Part shown: positions 50,424-61,620 of the stretch, piece by piece
How positions within the stretch are numbered: position 1 is the first letter of the stretch
Layout of the letters: every line of letters starts with the position of its first letter
From: Jatrophihabitans sp.
Lineage (GTDB): Bacteria; Actinomycetota; Actinomycetes; Mycobacteriales; Jatrophihabitantaceae
Length of the DNA stretch: 64,000 nt
Assembly (NCBI GenBank): GCA_036399055.1
Contig: DASWNX010000040.1
Coordinates: 62,001 to 126,000 of the forward strand
Reading direction: 5' to 3'
Notes under the pieces: model-generated
Told to the model about the DNA's origin: nothing
What the model saw: only the letters and a program-made list of their open reading frames with translations
Databases searched by the model: none
Position numbers and translations under genes: made by a program

Positions 50424-51107
50424 TCAGATGACCGCTCCGTCGCCGTCGGAGTCATCTCGCGGCTCCGGGCGCAGCCGCAGCACCAGCAACCCCGAGCCGA
50501 ACAGCACCAGCACCACTCCGAGCGGCAACGGCAGGTCCGCCGGCAGCCCCAGCGAGTAGCCGAAGCCCAGGACCAGGATGCCCAGCAGGACGATCAGCAC
50601 CGCCATGGCGGTGGGCAGCGCGGGCCGGGGCAGCGGCGGCGCCGGTGGCGGCACGAAGTGCTCCACCTCGTCCAGCGGGTCGCGTCGAGCGGTCTCCAGC
50701 CGCCGGACCGGCGGCGGGCTCGGCGGGCCGGCGGAGGGCCGGTCCATCTCCTGCAGCTCGGCGATGATCTTGGCGAACTCGGCGTCGGTGTCGATGCCGG
50801 CCAGCGGGTCCGGCGGCGGCTCCTCGCGGTCGCGATAGCGGTGCTGGGCCACCTCGATTCCCAGTTCGGAGGCGATCTCGGTCAGCACCTGGCGGGCCTC
50901 GGACGTCTGGTCGGCGGCCACGTACAGCCGGTCGGCGGTCACCGGGTCACTGGTCGGCGTCGGCTCGACGTAGGCGGGCACGTCGCGCAGGCCGAGCACG
51001 TCGAGCAGGTGGTCGGCCAGTCGCGGGTCGACGTCGGCCACCGGGGAGAACTTGTCCGAGTCCAGGCCGTTGTCTCGGCGGCCCCGGTGCGAGGCGGGTG
51101 AGCTCAC
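50424..51107 (-). CDS. DUF308-like membrane protein with long cytoplasmic N-terminus
   Basis: The 227-residue protein has a soluble N-terminal part of about 165 residues rich in Pro and acidic residues (EPTPTSDPVTADRLYVAADQ, AEFAKIIAELQEMD), then two close membrane helices (PTAMAVLIVLLGILVLGFGY and LPLPLGVVLVLFGSGLLVL) and a short acidic tail. Similar actinobacterial proteins are annotated DUF308-containing; function unknown. The GTG start shares one base with the stop of the upstream esterase (TAGTG), so translation is coupled. Confidence 0.75.
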   Translation of the reverse strand: MSSPASHRGRRDNGLDSDKFSPVADVDPRLADHLLDVLGLRDVPAYVEPTPTSDPVTADRLYVAADQTSEARQVLTEIASELGIEVAQHRYRDREEPPPDPLAGIDTDAEFAKIIAELQEMDRPSAGPPSPPPVRRLETARRDPLDEVEHFVPPPAPPLPRPALPTAMAVLIVLLGILVLGFGYSLGLPADLPLPLGVVLVLFGSGLLVLRLRPEPRDDSDGDGAVI

Positions 51108-51892
51108 TAGTCACCGACGCCGGTGCGGGTGTGCTGGGAGATGAAGTCGACGCTGCCGGTGAAGATCAGCTCGGCGTCGTTGTCGAGGGTCGCCACGTGG
51201 TAGCTGTCGGGCAGGCTGACCTCGCGCACGGTGGTGGAGGTGGCGCCGTCGTGCAGCAACTTGCCCGACAGCGCGTCGACCACGTGGTCCTCGGCGGAGT
51301 GGAAGTACAGGATCGGCACGGTGATCTTTGCCAGGTCGGCGATCACCAGCCGCCACATCGCCTGCATCGAGACGAAAGCCCGCAGCGGCGTGCGGTCATA
51401 GGCGAGCTCGGTGACACCGGCCTTCTTGATGTCGCTGCCGATGCCCGGGCGCGAGGGGAGCGCCCGGGCCACGTACTTGGCCAGAGCCGCGTCCTTGCGC
51501 ATGGTGCCGTAGGCCACGTTGACCAGCACCAGCCCGCCCAGCTTGCTCGACGGCTGGCCGGCGAGGTCCTCGGCGAGCCGGGTGACCAGGCTGCCGCCCA
51601 TCGACAGCCCGCAGGCGAACACGGTGTCGCAGCGGGCGGCGAGCTCGTCGTAGCCGCGTCGGATCTCGGCGTACCAGTCGGTCCAGGGGGTGGCGTTCAG
51701 CTCCTGCCAGGTGGTGCCGTGCCCCGGCAGGCGCGGCAAACGCACCGAATAGCCCTGCGCTGCCAGATGCTCGGCCCAGGGCCGCATGCTCTGGGGCGTG
51801 CCCGTGAAACCGTGGCTGATCAGCACTCCGGTCCGGCCGGCGGCGCCGTCGCCGTCGACTGCGAACGGCTCGGCTCCTGCGAGGATCGGCAC
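51107..51892 (-). CDS. Alpha/beta hydrolase (monoacylglycerol lipase/carboxylesterase type)
   Basis: The 261-residue enzyme has the oxyanion HGFTGTPQSM loop, nucleophile GLSMGGSL, Asp in HSAEDHVVD and His near the end in PDSYHVATLD, together with LPGHGTTWQEL. This matches the Est30-like carboxylesterase family acting on short acyl esters. The GTG at 51892 has a near-perfect AAGGAG 7 nt upstream; the longer frame to 52186 is spurious. It diverges from the acyltransferase gene over 171 bp and overlaps the DUF308-like gene by one base. Confidence 0.9.
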   Translation of the reverse strand: MPILAGAEPFAVDGDGAAGRTGVLISHGFTGTPQSMRPWAEHLAAQGYSVRLPRLPGHGTTWQELNATPWTDWYAEIRRGYDELAARCDTVFACGLSMGGSLVTRLAEDLAGQPSSKLGGLVLVNVAYGTMRKDAALAKYVARALPSRPGIGSDIKKAGVTELAYDRTPLRAFVSMQAMWRLVIADLAKITVPILYFHSAEDHVVDALSGKLLHDGATSTTVREVSLPDSYHVATLDNDAELIFTGSVDFISQHTRTGVGD

Positions 51893-52063
51893 GCGTGATC
51901 TCCTTCTGCGCGATAGCTGGCTCTCATCATGCCGTGACGGGTCCGTCCTGGCGAGTCCTCGCCTGCTCCTCCCGACGCGCTGGCGCTTGATTGTCGCCCG
52001 CCTGTCGGCCGGACTAAGGTCAGAACACCCGATCGGTTCGGTGATCTGCGCTGGAGGTGCTGA

Positions 52064-52837
52064 GTGCTGTACTGGTTTCTGAAGAACGTCGCGCTCGGTC
52101 CATGGCTGCGGACGATCTGGCGACCCTACGTCGAGGGCGCTGAGAACGTGCCGGAGACCGGCGGCGCGATCCTGGCCAGCAACCACCTGTCGTTCTGCGA
52201 CTCGTTCTTCATGCCGCTGGTAGTCAAGCGGCGGGTCACCTTTCTGGCCAAGGCGGAGTACTTCACCACCCCCGGGCTCAAGGGCCGGCTGACCGCGATG
52301 TTCTTCGCCGCCGCCGGCCAGGTGCCCATCGACCGGGACGACGCCGACGCCGCCAGGGGGGCGCTGACCGCCGGCGTCCGGATCCTGCGCAGAGGCGAGC
52401 TGCTCGGCATCTACCCCGAGGGCACCCGGTCACCGGACGGCCGGCTGTACAAGGGCAAGACCGGGGTCGCCCGGATGGCCCTGGAAGCGGGCGTGCCGGT
52501 GATCCCGGTGGCCATGATCGACACCGAGAAGATGATGCCGACCGGACGCAAGCTGCCGCACCTGCGCCCGCGGCCCGGGGTCCGGTTCGGCAAGCCGCTG
52601 GACTTCTCACGTTATGAGGGGCTGGCCGGTGACCGGTTCGTCGAACGGTCGATGACCGACGAGATCCTCTATGAGCTGATGCAGCTGTCGGGCCAGGAGT
52701 ACGTCGACACCTACGCGAGCAAGGTGAAGCTGCAGACAGGCGCCAACCTCGGATTCGGCGCCAAGAAGGGCCTAGCCCACCCCGACGCGGTCGGCAGCAC
52801 CTCCGATGACCGGTTGCCGGTCGAGCGAGCCGGCTGA
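52064..52837 (+). CDS. 1-acyl-sn-glycerol-3-phosphate acyltransferase family (PlsC-like)
   Basis: The 257-residue membrane-associated enzyme has the acyltransferase motifs in order: SNHLSFCDSF (HX4D catalytic pair), FFAAAGQVPIDRDD, IYPEGTRSPDG and GVPVIPVAMI. It should acylate a lysophospholipid or a related glycolipid. GGAGG precedes the GTG by 9 nt. Its place ahead of the 3'-5' exoribonuclease gene equals Rv2182c-Rv2179c in mycobacteria. The next gene starts 17 bp after the stop. No clear membrane helix beyond the N-terminal LYWFLKNVALGPWL. Confidence 0.92.
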   Translation: MLYWFLKNVALGPWLRTIWRPYVEGAENVPETGGAILASNHLSFCDSFFMPLVVKRRVTFLAKAEYFTTPGLKGRLTAMFFAAAGQVPIDRDDADAARGALTAGVRILRRGELLGIYPEGTRSPDGRLYKGKTGVARMALEAGVPVIPVAMIDTEKMMPTGRKLPHLRPRPGVRFGKPLDFSRYEGLAGDRFVERSMTDEILYELMQLSGQEYVDTYASKVKLQTGANLGFGAKKGLAHPDAVGSTSDDRLPVERAG

Positions 52838-52854
52838 GGCGAGCCGGCGACCAC

Positions 52855-53358
52855 GTGCGCTACTTCTACGACTGCGAGTTCATCGAGGACGGCCGGACGA
52901 TCTCGCTGGTGTCGATCGGATTCGTCGACGAGAATGGCCGGGAGTTCTACGCCGTCTCGACCGAGTTCGACCCCGACCGGGCGATCGACTGGGTGCGCAA
53001 GCACGTGCTCAACCAGCTGCCCTCGCCCGCTGACCCGGCCTGGCGGTCCCGGACGCGCATCCGCGATGACCTGCTGGCCTACCTGACCGAGCCGGGCGAG
53101 CCGATCGAGCTGTGGGCGTGGATGGCCAGCTACGACCACGTCGCGCTTGCCCAGCTATGGGGCGACATGCGCGCGCTGCCCCGCCAGATCCCCCGGTTCA
53201 CCCACGAGCTGCGCCAGCTCTGGGAGGCGGCGGGGTCACCGCCGTTGCCCGGCGCCGGCGCCGACGTCCACGACGCGCTGGCTGACGCCCGGCACAACCT
53301 GGCCCGCTGGAAGCTGATCACCGGCGCCGTCGCGCCGGGCGCCGCCGGCGGTCGCTAA
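52855..53358 (+). CDS. 3'-5' exoribonuclease (Rv2179c family)
   Basis: The 167-residue DEDDh RNase starts RYFYDCEFIEDGRTISLVSI, giving the first Asp-Glu pair. ASYDHVALAQLWG supplies the second acidic site and VHDALADARHN the final Asp, with His in the same motif. This is the compact family founded by M. tuberculosis Rv2179c, active on 3' RNA overhangs. The GTG at 52855 is used. It is 17 bp after the acyltransferase gene and 100 bp before the phosphofructokinase gene. Confidence 0.92.
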   Translation: MRYFYDCEFIEDGRTISLVSIGFVDENGREFYAVSTEFDPDRAIDWVRKHVLNQLPSPADPAWRSRTRIRDDLLAYLTEPGEPIELWAWMASYDHVALAQLWGDMRALPRQIPRFTHELRQLWEAAGSPPLPGAGADVHDALADARHNLARWKLITGAVAPGAAGGR

Positions 53359-53458
53359 GCTCGAAATCCCGACAGCGCCGTCGATCCGCCCGCCCGCCAG
53401 CCGACTCCACGAAGTCGCTCCGCAGTCGCTTGTCAGCCGCCAGGAAAGGACCGCACAG

Positions 53459-54484
53459 ATGCGCATCGGTGTATTGACCGGCGGGGGAGACTGCCCCGGC
53501 CTGAACGCCGTGATCCGGGCCGTGGTGCGCAAAGGGGCCGGGGTGTTCGGCTACGAGTTCGTCGGGTTCCGCGACGGCTGGAAGGGCCCGCTGGAGGGCC
53601 TGACCATGCCGTTGGGCATCACTGAGGTCCGCGGCATCCTGCCGCGTGGCGGCACCATCCTGGGGTCCTCGCGGACCAACCCGTTCAAGATCGACGGCGG
53701 GGTGGAGAAGATCCGCGAGAACCTGCACAGCTTCGGCGTCGACGCCCTGATCGCGATCGGCGGCGAGGACACCTTGGGAGTGGCCACCCAGCTGCACGAG
53801 CACGGCGTGAACGTCATCGGCGTGCCCAAGACCATCGACAACGACCTCAACGCCACCGACTACACCTTCGGCTTCGACACCGCGGTGAACATCGCGATGG
53901 AGGCCATCGACCGGCTGCACACCACCGCTGAGTCACATCACCGGGCACTCATCGTGGAGGTGATGGGCCGGCACGCCGGCTGGATCGCCCTGCACGCAGG
54001 CATTGCCGGGGGCGCCAACGTGATCCTGATCCCCGAGCAGCGCTTCTCGATCGAGCGGGTGTGCGCTTATGTGGAAAGCCGATTCGAGTCTCACTACGCC
54101 CCGATCGTCGTGATCGCCGAGGGCGCGATGCCCTTGGAGGGTGAGATGCGCACCCTGGAGAAGGAGGTCGACGCCTTCGGCCACGCCCGGCTCGGCGGCA
54201 TCGGCGACTGGCTGGCCTCGGAGATCGAGCGCCGCACCGGCAAGGAGGCCCGGACCACGGTGCTGGGCCACATCCAGCGCGGCGGCACCCCGACCGCCTT
54301 CGACCGGGTGCTGGCCACCCGGTTCGGCCTGCACGCCATCGACGCGGCGCACGCCGGTGACTGGGGCAAGATGGTGGCGCTCAGCGGCACCGAGATCGTC
54401 CGGGTGCCCTTGGCAGAGGCCACGAAGACCCTGAAAACGGTCCCGAATGAGTTTTACTCCGAAGCAGAAGTGTTCTTCGGCTGA
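53459..54484 (+). CDS. 6-phosphofructokinase, pyrophosphate-type signature
   Basis: The 341-residue enzyme has LTGGGDCPGLNAVIR, the GGEDT loop at 101-105 and PKTIDND at 123-129. ATP-dependent enzymes have Gly at the position of Asp104 and usually Gly at Lys124; the Asp plus Lys pair is the mark of PPi-dependent PFK such as that of Amycolatopsis methanolica. VMGRHAGWIALHAG and HIQRGGTPTAFDRVL are further family motifs. It interconverts fructose 6-phosphate and 1,6-bisphosphate, reversibly if PPi is used. The ATG at 53459 follows CAGGAAAGGA. Confidence 0.93.
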   Translation: MRIGVLTGGGDCPGLNAVIRAVVRKGAGVFGYEFVGFRDGWKGPLEGLTMPLGITEVRGILPRGGTILGSSRTNPFKIDGGVEKIRENLHSFGVDALIAIGGEDTLGVATQLHEHGVNVIGVPKTIDNDLNATDYTFGFDTAVNIAMEAIDRLHTTAESHHRALIVEVMGRHAGWIALHAGIAGGANVILIPEQRFSIERVCAYVESRFESHYAPIVVIAEGAMPLEGEMRTLEKEVDAFGHARLGGIGDWLASEIERRTGKEARTTVLGHIQRGGTPTAFDRVLATRFGLHAIDAAHAGDWGKMVALSGTEIVRVPLAEATKTLKTVPNEFYSEAEVFFG

Positions 54485-54539
54485 CCCGGTCGAGGCCGGC
54501 CTCACCAACCGAGGCGTCTTGCCACCCCTGCGAACTAGG

Positions 54540-56956
<2,417 letters not shown>

Positions 56957-57105
56957 TCCCGGGTTCTCATCCAGACGACTGGACGGGTTCATCGCCGCGC
57001 CGATGAGGCTGCGCGTCCTTCGGCGTTCACCCCGGTGGTAGGCGCAGGAGAACGGGGACGGCGGCTTCTATGAGCCCCGACCCGCGACAGAAGGGAAGCA
57101 GCACG

Positions 57106-57528
57106 ATGGACTGGAAGCTTGAAGTGGTGGTGGTGCCGGTGTCAGACGTGGACCGCGCCAAGGAGTTCTACACCGAGAAGCTGGGCTTCAACCTCGATGT
57201 CGACCACCGGGCAGGTGAGAACTTCCGGGTCGTGCAGATGACCCCGCCCGGATCAGCCTGCTCGGTCACGATCGGCACCGGCCTCGGTGACGCGGCGCCG
57301 GGCTCGGTGCGCGGCCTGCAACTGGTCGTCTCTGACATCGAGGCCGCGCACGCGCAGCTGACGGCTCGGGGCGTCGAGGCCAGCGAGATCTCGCATTTCG
57401 ACGAGGGCGGCCTCAAGCCGGGCTTGGACCCCGAGCGTCGGGAGTTCGGCTCGTTCGTCTTCTTCAGCGACCCCGACGGCAACACCTGGACGGTGCAGGA
57501 GGGCAAGCGGGCCGAGGCGTCGGCGTGA
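57106..57528 (+). CDS. VOC (glyoxalase/dioxygenase fold) protein
   Basis: The 140-residue product shows the two beta-alpha-beta-beta-beta modules of the vicinal oxygen chelate fold: LEVVVVPVSDVDRAKEFYTE, LGFNLDVDHRAGENFRVV, then LQLVVSDIEAAHAQLTARGV and FGSFVFFSDPDGNTWTVQE. Metal-ligand positions are not obvious. Related proteins are linked to antibiotic or aldehyde resistance or methylation, but the substrate is unknown. The ATG at 57106 has AGAAGGGAAG upstream and begins the conserved region. The preceding 149 bp hold nothing I recognise. Confidence 0.85.
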   Translation: MDWKLEVVVVPVSDVDRAKEFYTEKLGFNLDVDHRAGENFRVVQMTPPGSACSVTIGTGLGDAAPGSVRGLQLVVSDIEAAHAQLTARGVEASEISHFDEGGLKPGLDPERREFGSFVFFSDPDGNTWTVQEGKRAEASA

Positions 57529-57565
57529 CGGTTCCGGTCGCACCGGACCGGAGCAGACTGTAACG

Positions 57566-58105
57566 GTGCATCCGGTACGGGCGTCCAAGCTGCTCTCGCG
57601 CGTCTTGCGGCACGATCCCGCATCGGTAGGCATCACCCTCGATCCCGCCGGCTGGGTCGAGGTCGACACGCTGCTCACGGCATTGCGGGAGCACGGCTAC
57701 CGGTTGTCGCGCGAGCAATTGCGGCAGTTGGTGGCCGCAAGCGACAAGCAGCGCTTCGCACTGGATCCGGCCACCGATCGGATCAGAGCCAACCAGGGTC
57801 ATTCCGTCGCCGTGGATCTCGGCCTGCCGCCGGCGGTGCCCCCGGACCGGCTCTATCACGGCACGCCGTGCCGCAACGTCGAGTCGATCCTGGCTGAGGG
57901 GATCAACCGCGGTGGCAGGCACGACGTGCACCTCTCACCCGACGTCGAGACCGCCCGCCGGGTCGGCGCCCGCCGCGGCCGGTGCGCTGTGCTGGTGGTC
58001 GCCGCCGGCGCCATGCATCGCGACGGCCACCTGTTCAGCGTCTCGGACAACGGCGTGTGGCTCACCGGCCACGTCCCGGCGGGTTATCTGACCCTGCTGA
58101 GCTGA
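57566..58105 (+). CDS. kptA: RNA 2'-phosphotransferase (KptA/Tpt1)
   Basis: The 179-residue protein has the Tpt1 family pattern: ASKLLSRVLRHDPASVGITL at the N-terminus with the conserved Arg and His, GWVEVDTLL, YHGTP with the NAD-site His, and HDVHLSPDVETARRVGARRG. In yeast the enzyme removes the 2'-phosphate left by tRNA splicing using NAD. Most bacteria have no such splicing pathway, and the bacterial role is unclear (RNA repair or 2'-phosphate scavenging is possible). The GTG start at 57566. It is 37 bp after the VOC gene. Confidence 0.93.
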   Translation: MHPVRASKLLSRVLRHDPASVGITLDPAGWVEVDTLLTALREHGYRLSREQLRQLVAASDKQRFALDPATDRIRANQGHSVAVDLGLPPAVPPDRLYHGTPCRNVESILAEGINRGGRHDVHLSPDVETARRVGARRGRCAVLVVAAGAMHRDGHLFSVSDNGVWLTGHVPAGYLTLLS

Positions 58106-58147
58106 GCTGAGCCGAGCTGAGGCCGCTCGCCGGTTAAGGTCACCGGC

Positions 58148-59179
58148 ATGACGACACCAGGCGCCATCTCATGGGTGGGACTGCTCACGCTGATGGTCGA
58201 CGGGCCCGACCTTCCGGTGCGCGGGATGATCAGCAGCCGGGAAGGTGACGATGAGTCCCAGCACTACTTCGGATGGACGGCGTTCGCCGGCGATCCGGTG
58301 CCGGTGTTCGCCGGGTTCGCCGCGGCTGTGGACGTCGAGGCCGGCGTCGAACCGCCGGAGGAGCACATCCCCGAGGAGCCCGTGCTGACCCGAGTCTGGC
58401 GTTCGGGCCGACGAGTGCGGCTGGAGCATCCGGACGGCCGGCCCACCCTGATCGTCGGCGACGAGCTGTGCTGGCGGTTCCGCGGTGACGATCCGGTGCC
58501 GGTGGAGTCGCCCAGCCGCGTCGTGGTCTACCAGGGCAACGGCACCGGTTTGCTGCACCGGCGGGAGGCCGACGGGTTCACCGGCGAGGACTTCACCCGG
58601 CCGACCGGGCCGATCGGTGAGACCACCTTCCTGGGACGTCCGGCCTACACCGTCGAGCTGGCGCCGCCGGCCCACAAGCCGTACCCGATCCAGCTGGTCG
58701 TCGACGCCGAGACCGGCCTGGTGCTGCAGCAGCGCAACGACGGGTTCGGCGCGGTGGACGAGTGGACCGAGATCGTCGTCGGCGAGCAGGCCGATGACCG
58801 GTTGTTCTCCTGGGACGGGCCGGTCCGCCCGGAGGCCGACGAGCGTGCCGAACTGGAGCAGGAGTGGCAGGCCGAGCAGGCCGAGCGGGCCGAGTGGTTC
58901 CGCGCCAACGTCGCGCCGCTGCCGCTCCGGCTGGAGCTGGACCTGGGCGTGCACGTCCACGTCCACGAGTCCGACGGCTCGTTCGAGGCCAGCATCGGCG
59001 AGAGCCACCTAGGTTCGCTGGCTCGCCGGCCCAGTTCGGAGGACGACTGGCCCCTGGGCTGGTCCGAGGTTCAGCACCGGTGGTCCGCCGATGGCTGGGA
59101 CTGGGCGCTCAGCATCCACGACGACCAGTTGACCGAAGCCGGCCTCCTGAGGCTCAAGCAGACCCTCGGCGGGGCATAA
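58148..59179 (+). CDS. Hypothetical protein, LolA/RseB-like central region
   Basis: I do not recognise a family for this 343-residue protein. It has no signal peptide. The central part (about 100-225) resembles lipoprotein-carrier or MucB/RseB-like beta sheets (WRFRGDDPVPVESPSRVVVY, FLGRPAYTVELAPPAHKPYP, LVVDAETGLVLQQRNDG). A charged Glu/Ala helix (about 235-255) and a C-terminal domain ending DQLTEAGLLRLKQTLGG follow. The ATG is 42 bp after kptA. Regulatory or stress-sensor function would be a guess. Confidence 0.7.
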   Translation: MTTPGAISWVGLLTLMVDGPDLPVRGMISSREGDDESQHYFGWTAFAGDPVPVFAGFAAAVDVEAGVEPPEEHIPEEPVLTRVWRSGRRVRLEHPDGRPTLIVGDELCWRFRGDDPVPVESPSRVVVYQGNGTGLLHRREADGFTGEDFTRPTGPIGETTFLGRPAYTVELAPPAHKPYPIQLVVDAETGLVLQQRNDGFGAVDEWTEIVVGEQADDRLFSWDGPVRPEADERAELEQEWQAEQAERAEWFRANVAPLPLRLELDLGVHVHVHESDGSFEASIGESHLGSLARRPSSEDDWPLGWSEVQHRWSADGWDWALSIHDDQLTEAGLLRLKQTLGGA

Positions 59180-59299
59180 ACCGCCGTTCTAGGTTATTTT
59201 CAGGCCAGGGATGTTTCAGGCCGGCTTACTCGCAGGCCATGATGATCTGCGGCCAGCGTGATCTGCGGGCCGGCACCGGAGAGCGAGGGGAGTGGCGCG

Positions 59300-60232
59300 A
59301 TGTCGTTGACGGAGATTCACGACCCGGTGATGTTCGCGATCCCGGTTTTCCTGGTGTTCCTGGCCCTGGAGATCGTCGCCATCCACGTCCTGCACCACGA
59401 CCAGTTCGACGTCGGCCGGAGCGCAGCGGGCGAGGTCGTGCGCGGCTATGACCCGGCCGACACCCGCACCAGCCTGACGATGGGCGTCGGCTACGCGGTG
59501 GTCAACATGTTCTGGCGGCTGGTGGCGCTGGTCGTCTACGCCGCCCTGTACGAGTGGACCCCGCTGCGGCTGAGCCCGCACTACTGGTGGACCTGGGTGC
59601 TGCTGTTCTTCGCCGACGACCTGGTCTACTACGGCTTCCACCGGGCCTCGCACCGAATCCGGTTCTTCTGGGCCGGCCACATCGTGCACCACTCCTCGAC
59701 GCACTACAACTTCTCGACCGCGCTGCGGCAGAAGTGGACGCCGATGCTCCTGCTGCCGTTCTGGATGCCGCTGGCGCTGCTCGGCTTTGCGCCGTGGATG
59801 ATCTTCACCGCGATGGCCTGGAGCCTGACCTATCAGTTCTTCCTGCACACCGAGAAGATCGGCAAGATGCCGGCCTGGTTCGAGGCGGTGTTCAACACCC
59901 CGTCGCACCACCGGGTGCACCACGGCAGCGACGCCGACTACCTCGACGTCAACTACGCCGGCATCCTGATCATCTGGGACCGGATGTTCGGCAGCTTCGT
60001 GCCCGAGACCCACCGCCCGACCTACGGCCTGACCAAGAACATCGACACCTACAACCCGATCAAGGTCGCGTTCGGCGAGTTCGTGAACATGGGCCGCGAC
60101 GTCCGGCGCGCGCATGGGGTGAAGGCCAAGCTCGGCCACATGTTCGGCCCGCCCGGCTGGCAGCCTGCCGGCGCCCGGCTCGATCCGGCGCAGCCGAACC
60201 CCGAGCAGCTGAGCCCGGTCCGGCGGGCTTAG
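59300..60232 (+). CDS. Sterol desaturase/fatty acid hydroxylase family membrane protein
   Basis: The 310-residue integral membrane protein carries the eight-His di-iron signature: HRASH, HHSSTHYN and HRVHHG, in the middle and second half, among four or so hydrophobic helices. Members hydroxylate or desaturate sterols, carotenoids or fatty acids using oxygen. The substrate in this organism cannot be told. The ATG at 59300 follows GAGGGGAG; an upstream in-frame start at 59258 has none. Its stop overlaps the 3' end of the small acidic gene on the other strand by 4 bp. Confidence 0.9.
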   Translation: MSLTEIHDPVMFAIPVFLVFLALEIVAIHVLHHDQFDVGRSAAGEVVRGYDPADTRTSLTMGVGYAVVNMFWRLVALVVYAALYEWTPLRLSPHYWWTWVLLFFADDLVYYGFHRASHRIRFFWAGHIVHHSSTHYNFSTALRQKWTPMLLLPFWMPLALLGFAPWMIFTAMAWSLTYQFFLHTEKIGKMPAWFEAVFNTPSHHRVHHGSDADYLDVNYAGILIIWDRMFGSFVPETHRPTYGLTKNIDTYNPIKVAFGEFVNMGRDVRRAHGVKAKLGHMFGPPGWQPAGARLDPAQPNPEQLSPVRRA

Positions 60233-60438
60233 TCGGACTTGCCCTCGGAGTCGGTCGACACCACAGTGCCGGGGACGACCGGCTGGTCAGAGCCCTCGAA
60301 GTCGCTCGGGTCGATCTCCGGCTCGGCGTCGTCGAACTGGTAGTCCGACTGCGGTTTGCCGGGGTTGCCGTTCTTCGCGGCGTTCTCGTCGTCGACGCGC
60401 GGGTCGCCGTACACCTGGTCTTCGAGCGGGTTGGTCAT
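60229..60438 (-). CDS. Small acidic hypothetical protein
   Basis: The 69-residue product is strongly acidic and hydrophilic (DDENAAKNGNPGKPQSDYQF, DDAEPEIDPSDFEGS), probably disordered. A strong GGAGG sits 5 nt before the ATG. It converges tail to tail with the desaturase gene (4-bp overlap) and follows the class I-beta DAHP synthase gene by 81 bp on the same strand. No family is known to me. Confidence 0.65.
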   Translation of the reverse strand: MTNPLEDQVYGDPRVDDENAAKNGNPGKPQSDYQFDDAEPEIDPSDFEGSDQPVVPGTVVSTDSEGKSD

Positions 60439-60519
60439 GGTGCCTCCAGACGCAGGGCCGATCCTCGCGATCGGCAGCTGGCCGCTGGCTCGGGCCTGGT
60501 TCGACTCTAGCGCGGGTGG

Positions 60520-61551
60520 CTAACCGGCCTGGTAGGCCGCCGAGGTCCGGCCGAGCAGCGCGGGCAGGGTCAGCACGATCTGGGCCAGCTCGTCCAGCGA
60601 CGCGCCCTGCAACGCCTGCGGCCCGTCCACCAGCGCCACCTCCGGGTGCGGGTGGACGTCGACCATCACGCCGTCGGCGCCGGCCGCGATGCCGGCCCGG
60701 GCCAGCGGCACCACCAGGTCTCGCCGGCCGGCTGCATGCGAGGGGTCGACGATGATCGGCAGGTGCGACAGCTGTTGCATCATCGGCACCGCGGAGACGT
60801 CGAGCAGGTTGCGGATGGTCGGCTCGAAGGATCGGATGCCCCGCTCGCAGAGCACGATGTCGAGGTTGCCGCGCTGGGCGACGTACTCGGCGGCCATCAG
60901 CCACTCCTCATAGGTGGCCGACAGCCCGCGCTTGATCATGATCGGCTTGCCCACGCTGCCCACCGCCTGCAACAGCCCGAAGTTCTGCATGTTGCGGGTG
61001 CCGATCTGCAGCATGTCGGCGTACTCGGCGACCAGGTCGACATCCTTGACGTCCAGCACTTCGGTCACGAACGGCAGGCCGGTCTCCTGCCGCACTTCGG
61101 CCAGGATCTTGAGCCCGGCGCCGGCCAGGCCCTGGAAGGCGTAGGGAGAGCTGCGCGGTTTGTAGGCGCCGCCGCGCAGCAGGCTGGCGCCGGCGCGCTT
61201 GGCCAGCAGAGCCGACTCCATCGCCTGCTCGGCCGACTCCACCGCGCAGGGCCCGGCGATCAGGGTGAAGGTGTCCGGCCCGATCGGCACCCCGCCGACC
61301 CGGACGGTGCTGCGTTTGGTGTGGTTCTCAGCCGCCACCAGCTTGTAGGGCGCGGTGATCCGCTTGGTGTCGACCACCCCGGGCAGGCCCATCGCGTCGA
61401 TGGTCTCCAGCACCGCCTCGGCGCCGATCACCCCGATGATCGTGCGAGTGACCCCCCGGCTGACGAAGGCCTGGCCGCCGTGGACCTCGATATGGGCGAC
61501 CACGGCCTCGATGTCGGCCTGCGTCGCGGCAGCAGTCATCACTATCACCAT
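60520..61551 (-). CDS. Class I-beta DAHP synthase with N-terminal regulatory domain
   Basis: In the 343-residue enzyme the first 70 residues form a ferredoxin-like (FL/ACT-like) domain ([20 protein letters not shown]), the allosteric module of Thermotoga-type DAHP synthases. The TIM barrel has [60 protein letters not shown] and [11 protein letters not shown] with the metal His. It catalyses the same PEP plus erythrose 4-phosphate reaction as AroG. Having both a class II and a regulated class I-beta enzyme within 6 kb is notable. It is 81 bp upstream of the small acidic gene. Confidence 0.93.
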   Translation of the reverse strand: MVIVMTAAATQADIEAVVAHIEVHGGQAFVSRGVTRTIIGVIGAEAVLETIDAMGLPGVVDTKRITAPYKLVAAENHTKRSTVRVGGVPIGPDTFTLIAGPCAVESAEQAMESALLAKRAGASLLRGGAYKPRSSPYAFQGLAGAGLKILAEVRQETGLPFVTEVLDVKDVDLVAEYADMLQIGTRNMQNFGLLQAVGSVGKPIMIKRGLSATYEEWLMAAEYVAQRGNLDIVLCERGIRSFEPTIRNLLDVSAVPMMQQLSHLPIIVDPSHAAGRRDLVVPLARAGIAAGADGVMVDVHPHPEVALVDGPQALQGASLDELAQIVLTLPALLGRTSAAYQAG

Positions 61552-61620
61552 GCGTTCGAGGCTAATCGCAGCCAGCGGGAGCCGGCGCCCTCGCCACCTG
61601 CCGAGCTCGTCAGATCGCGG

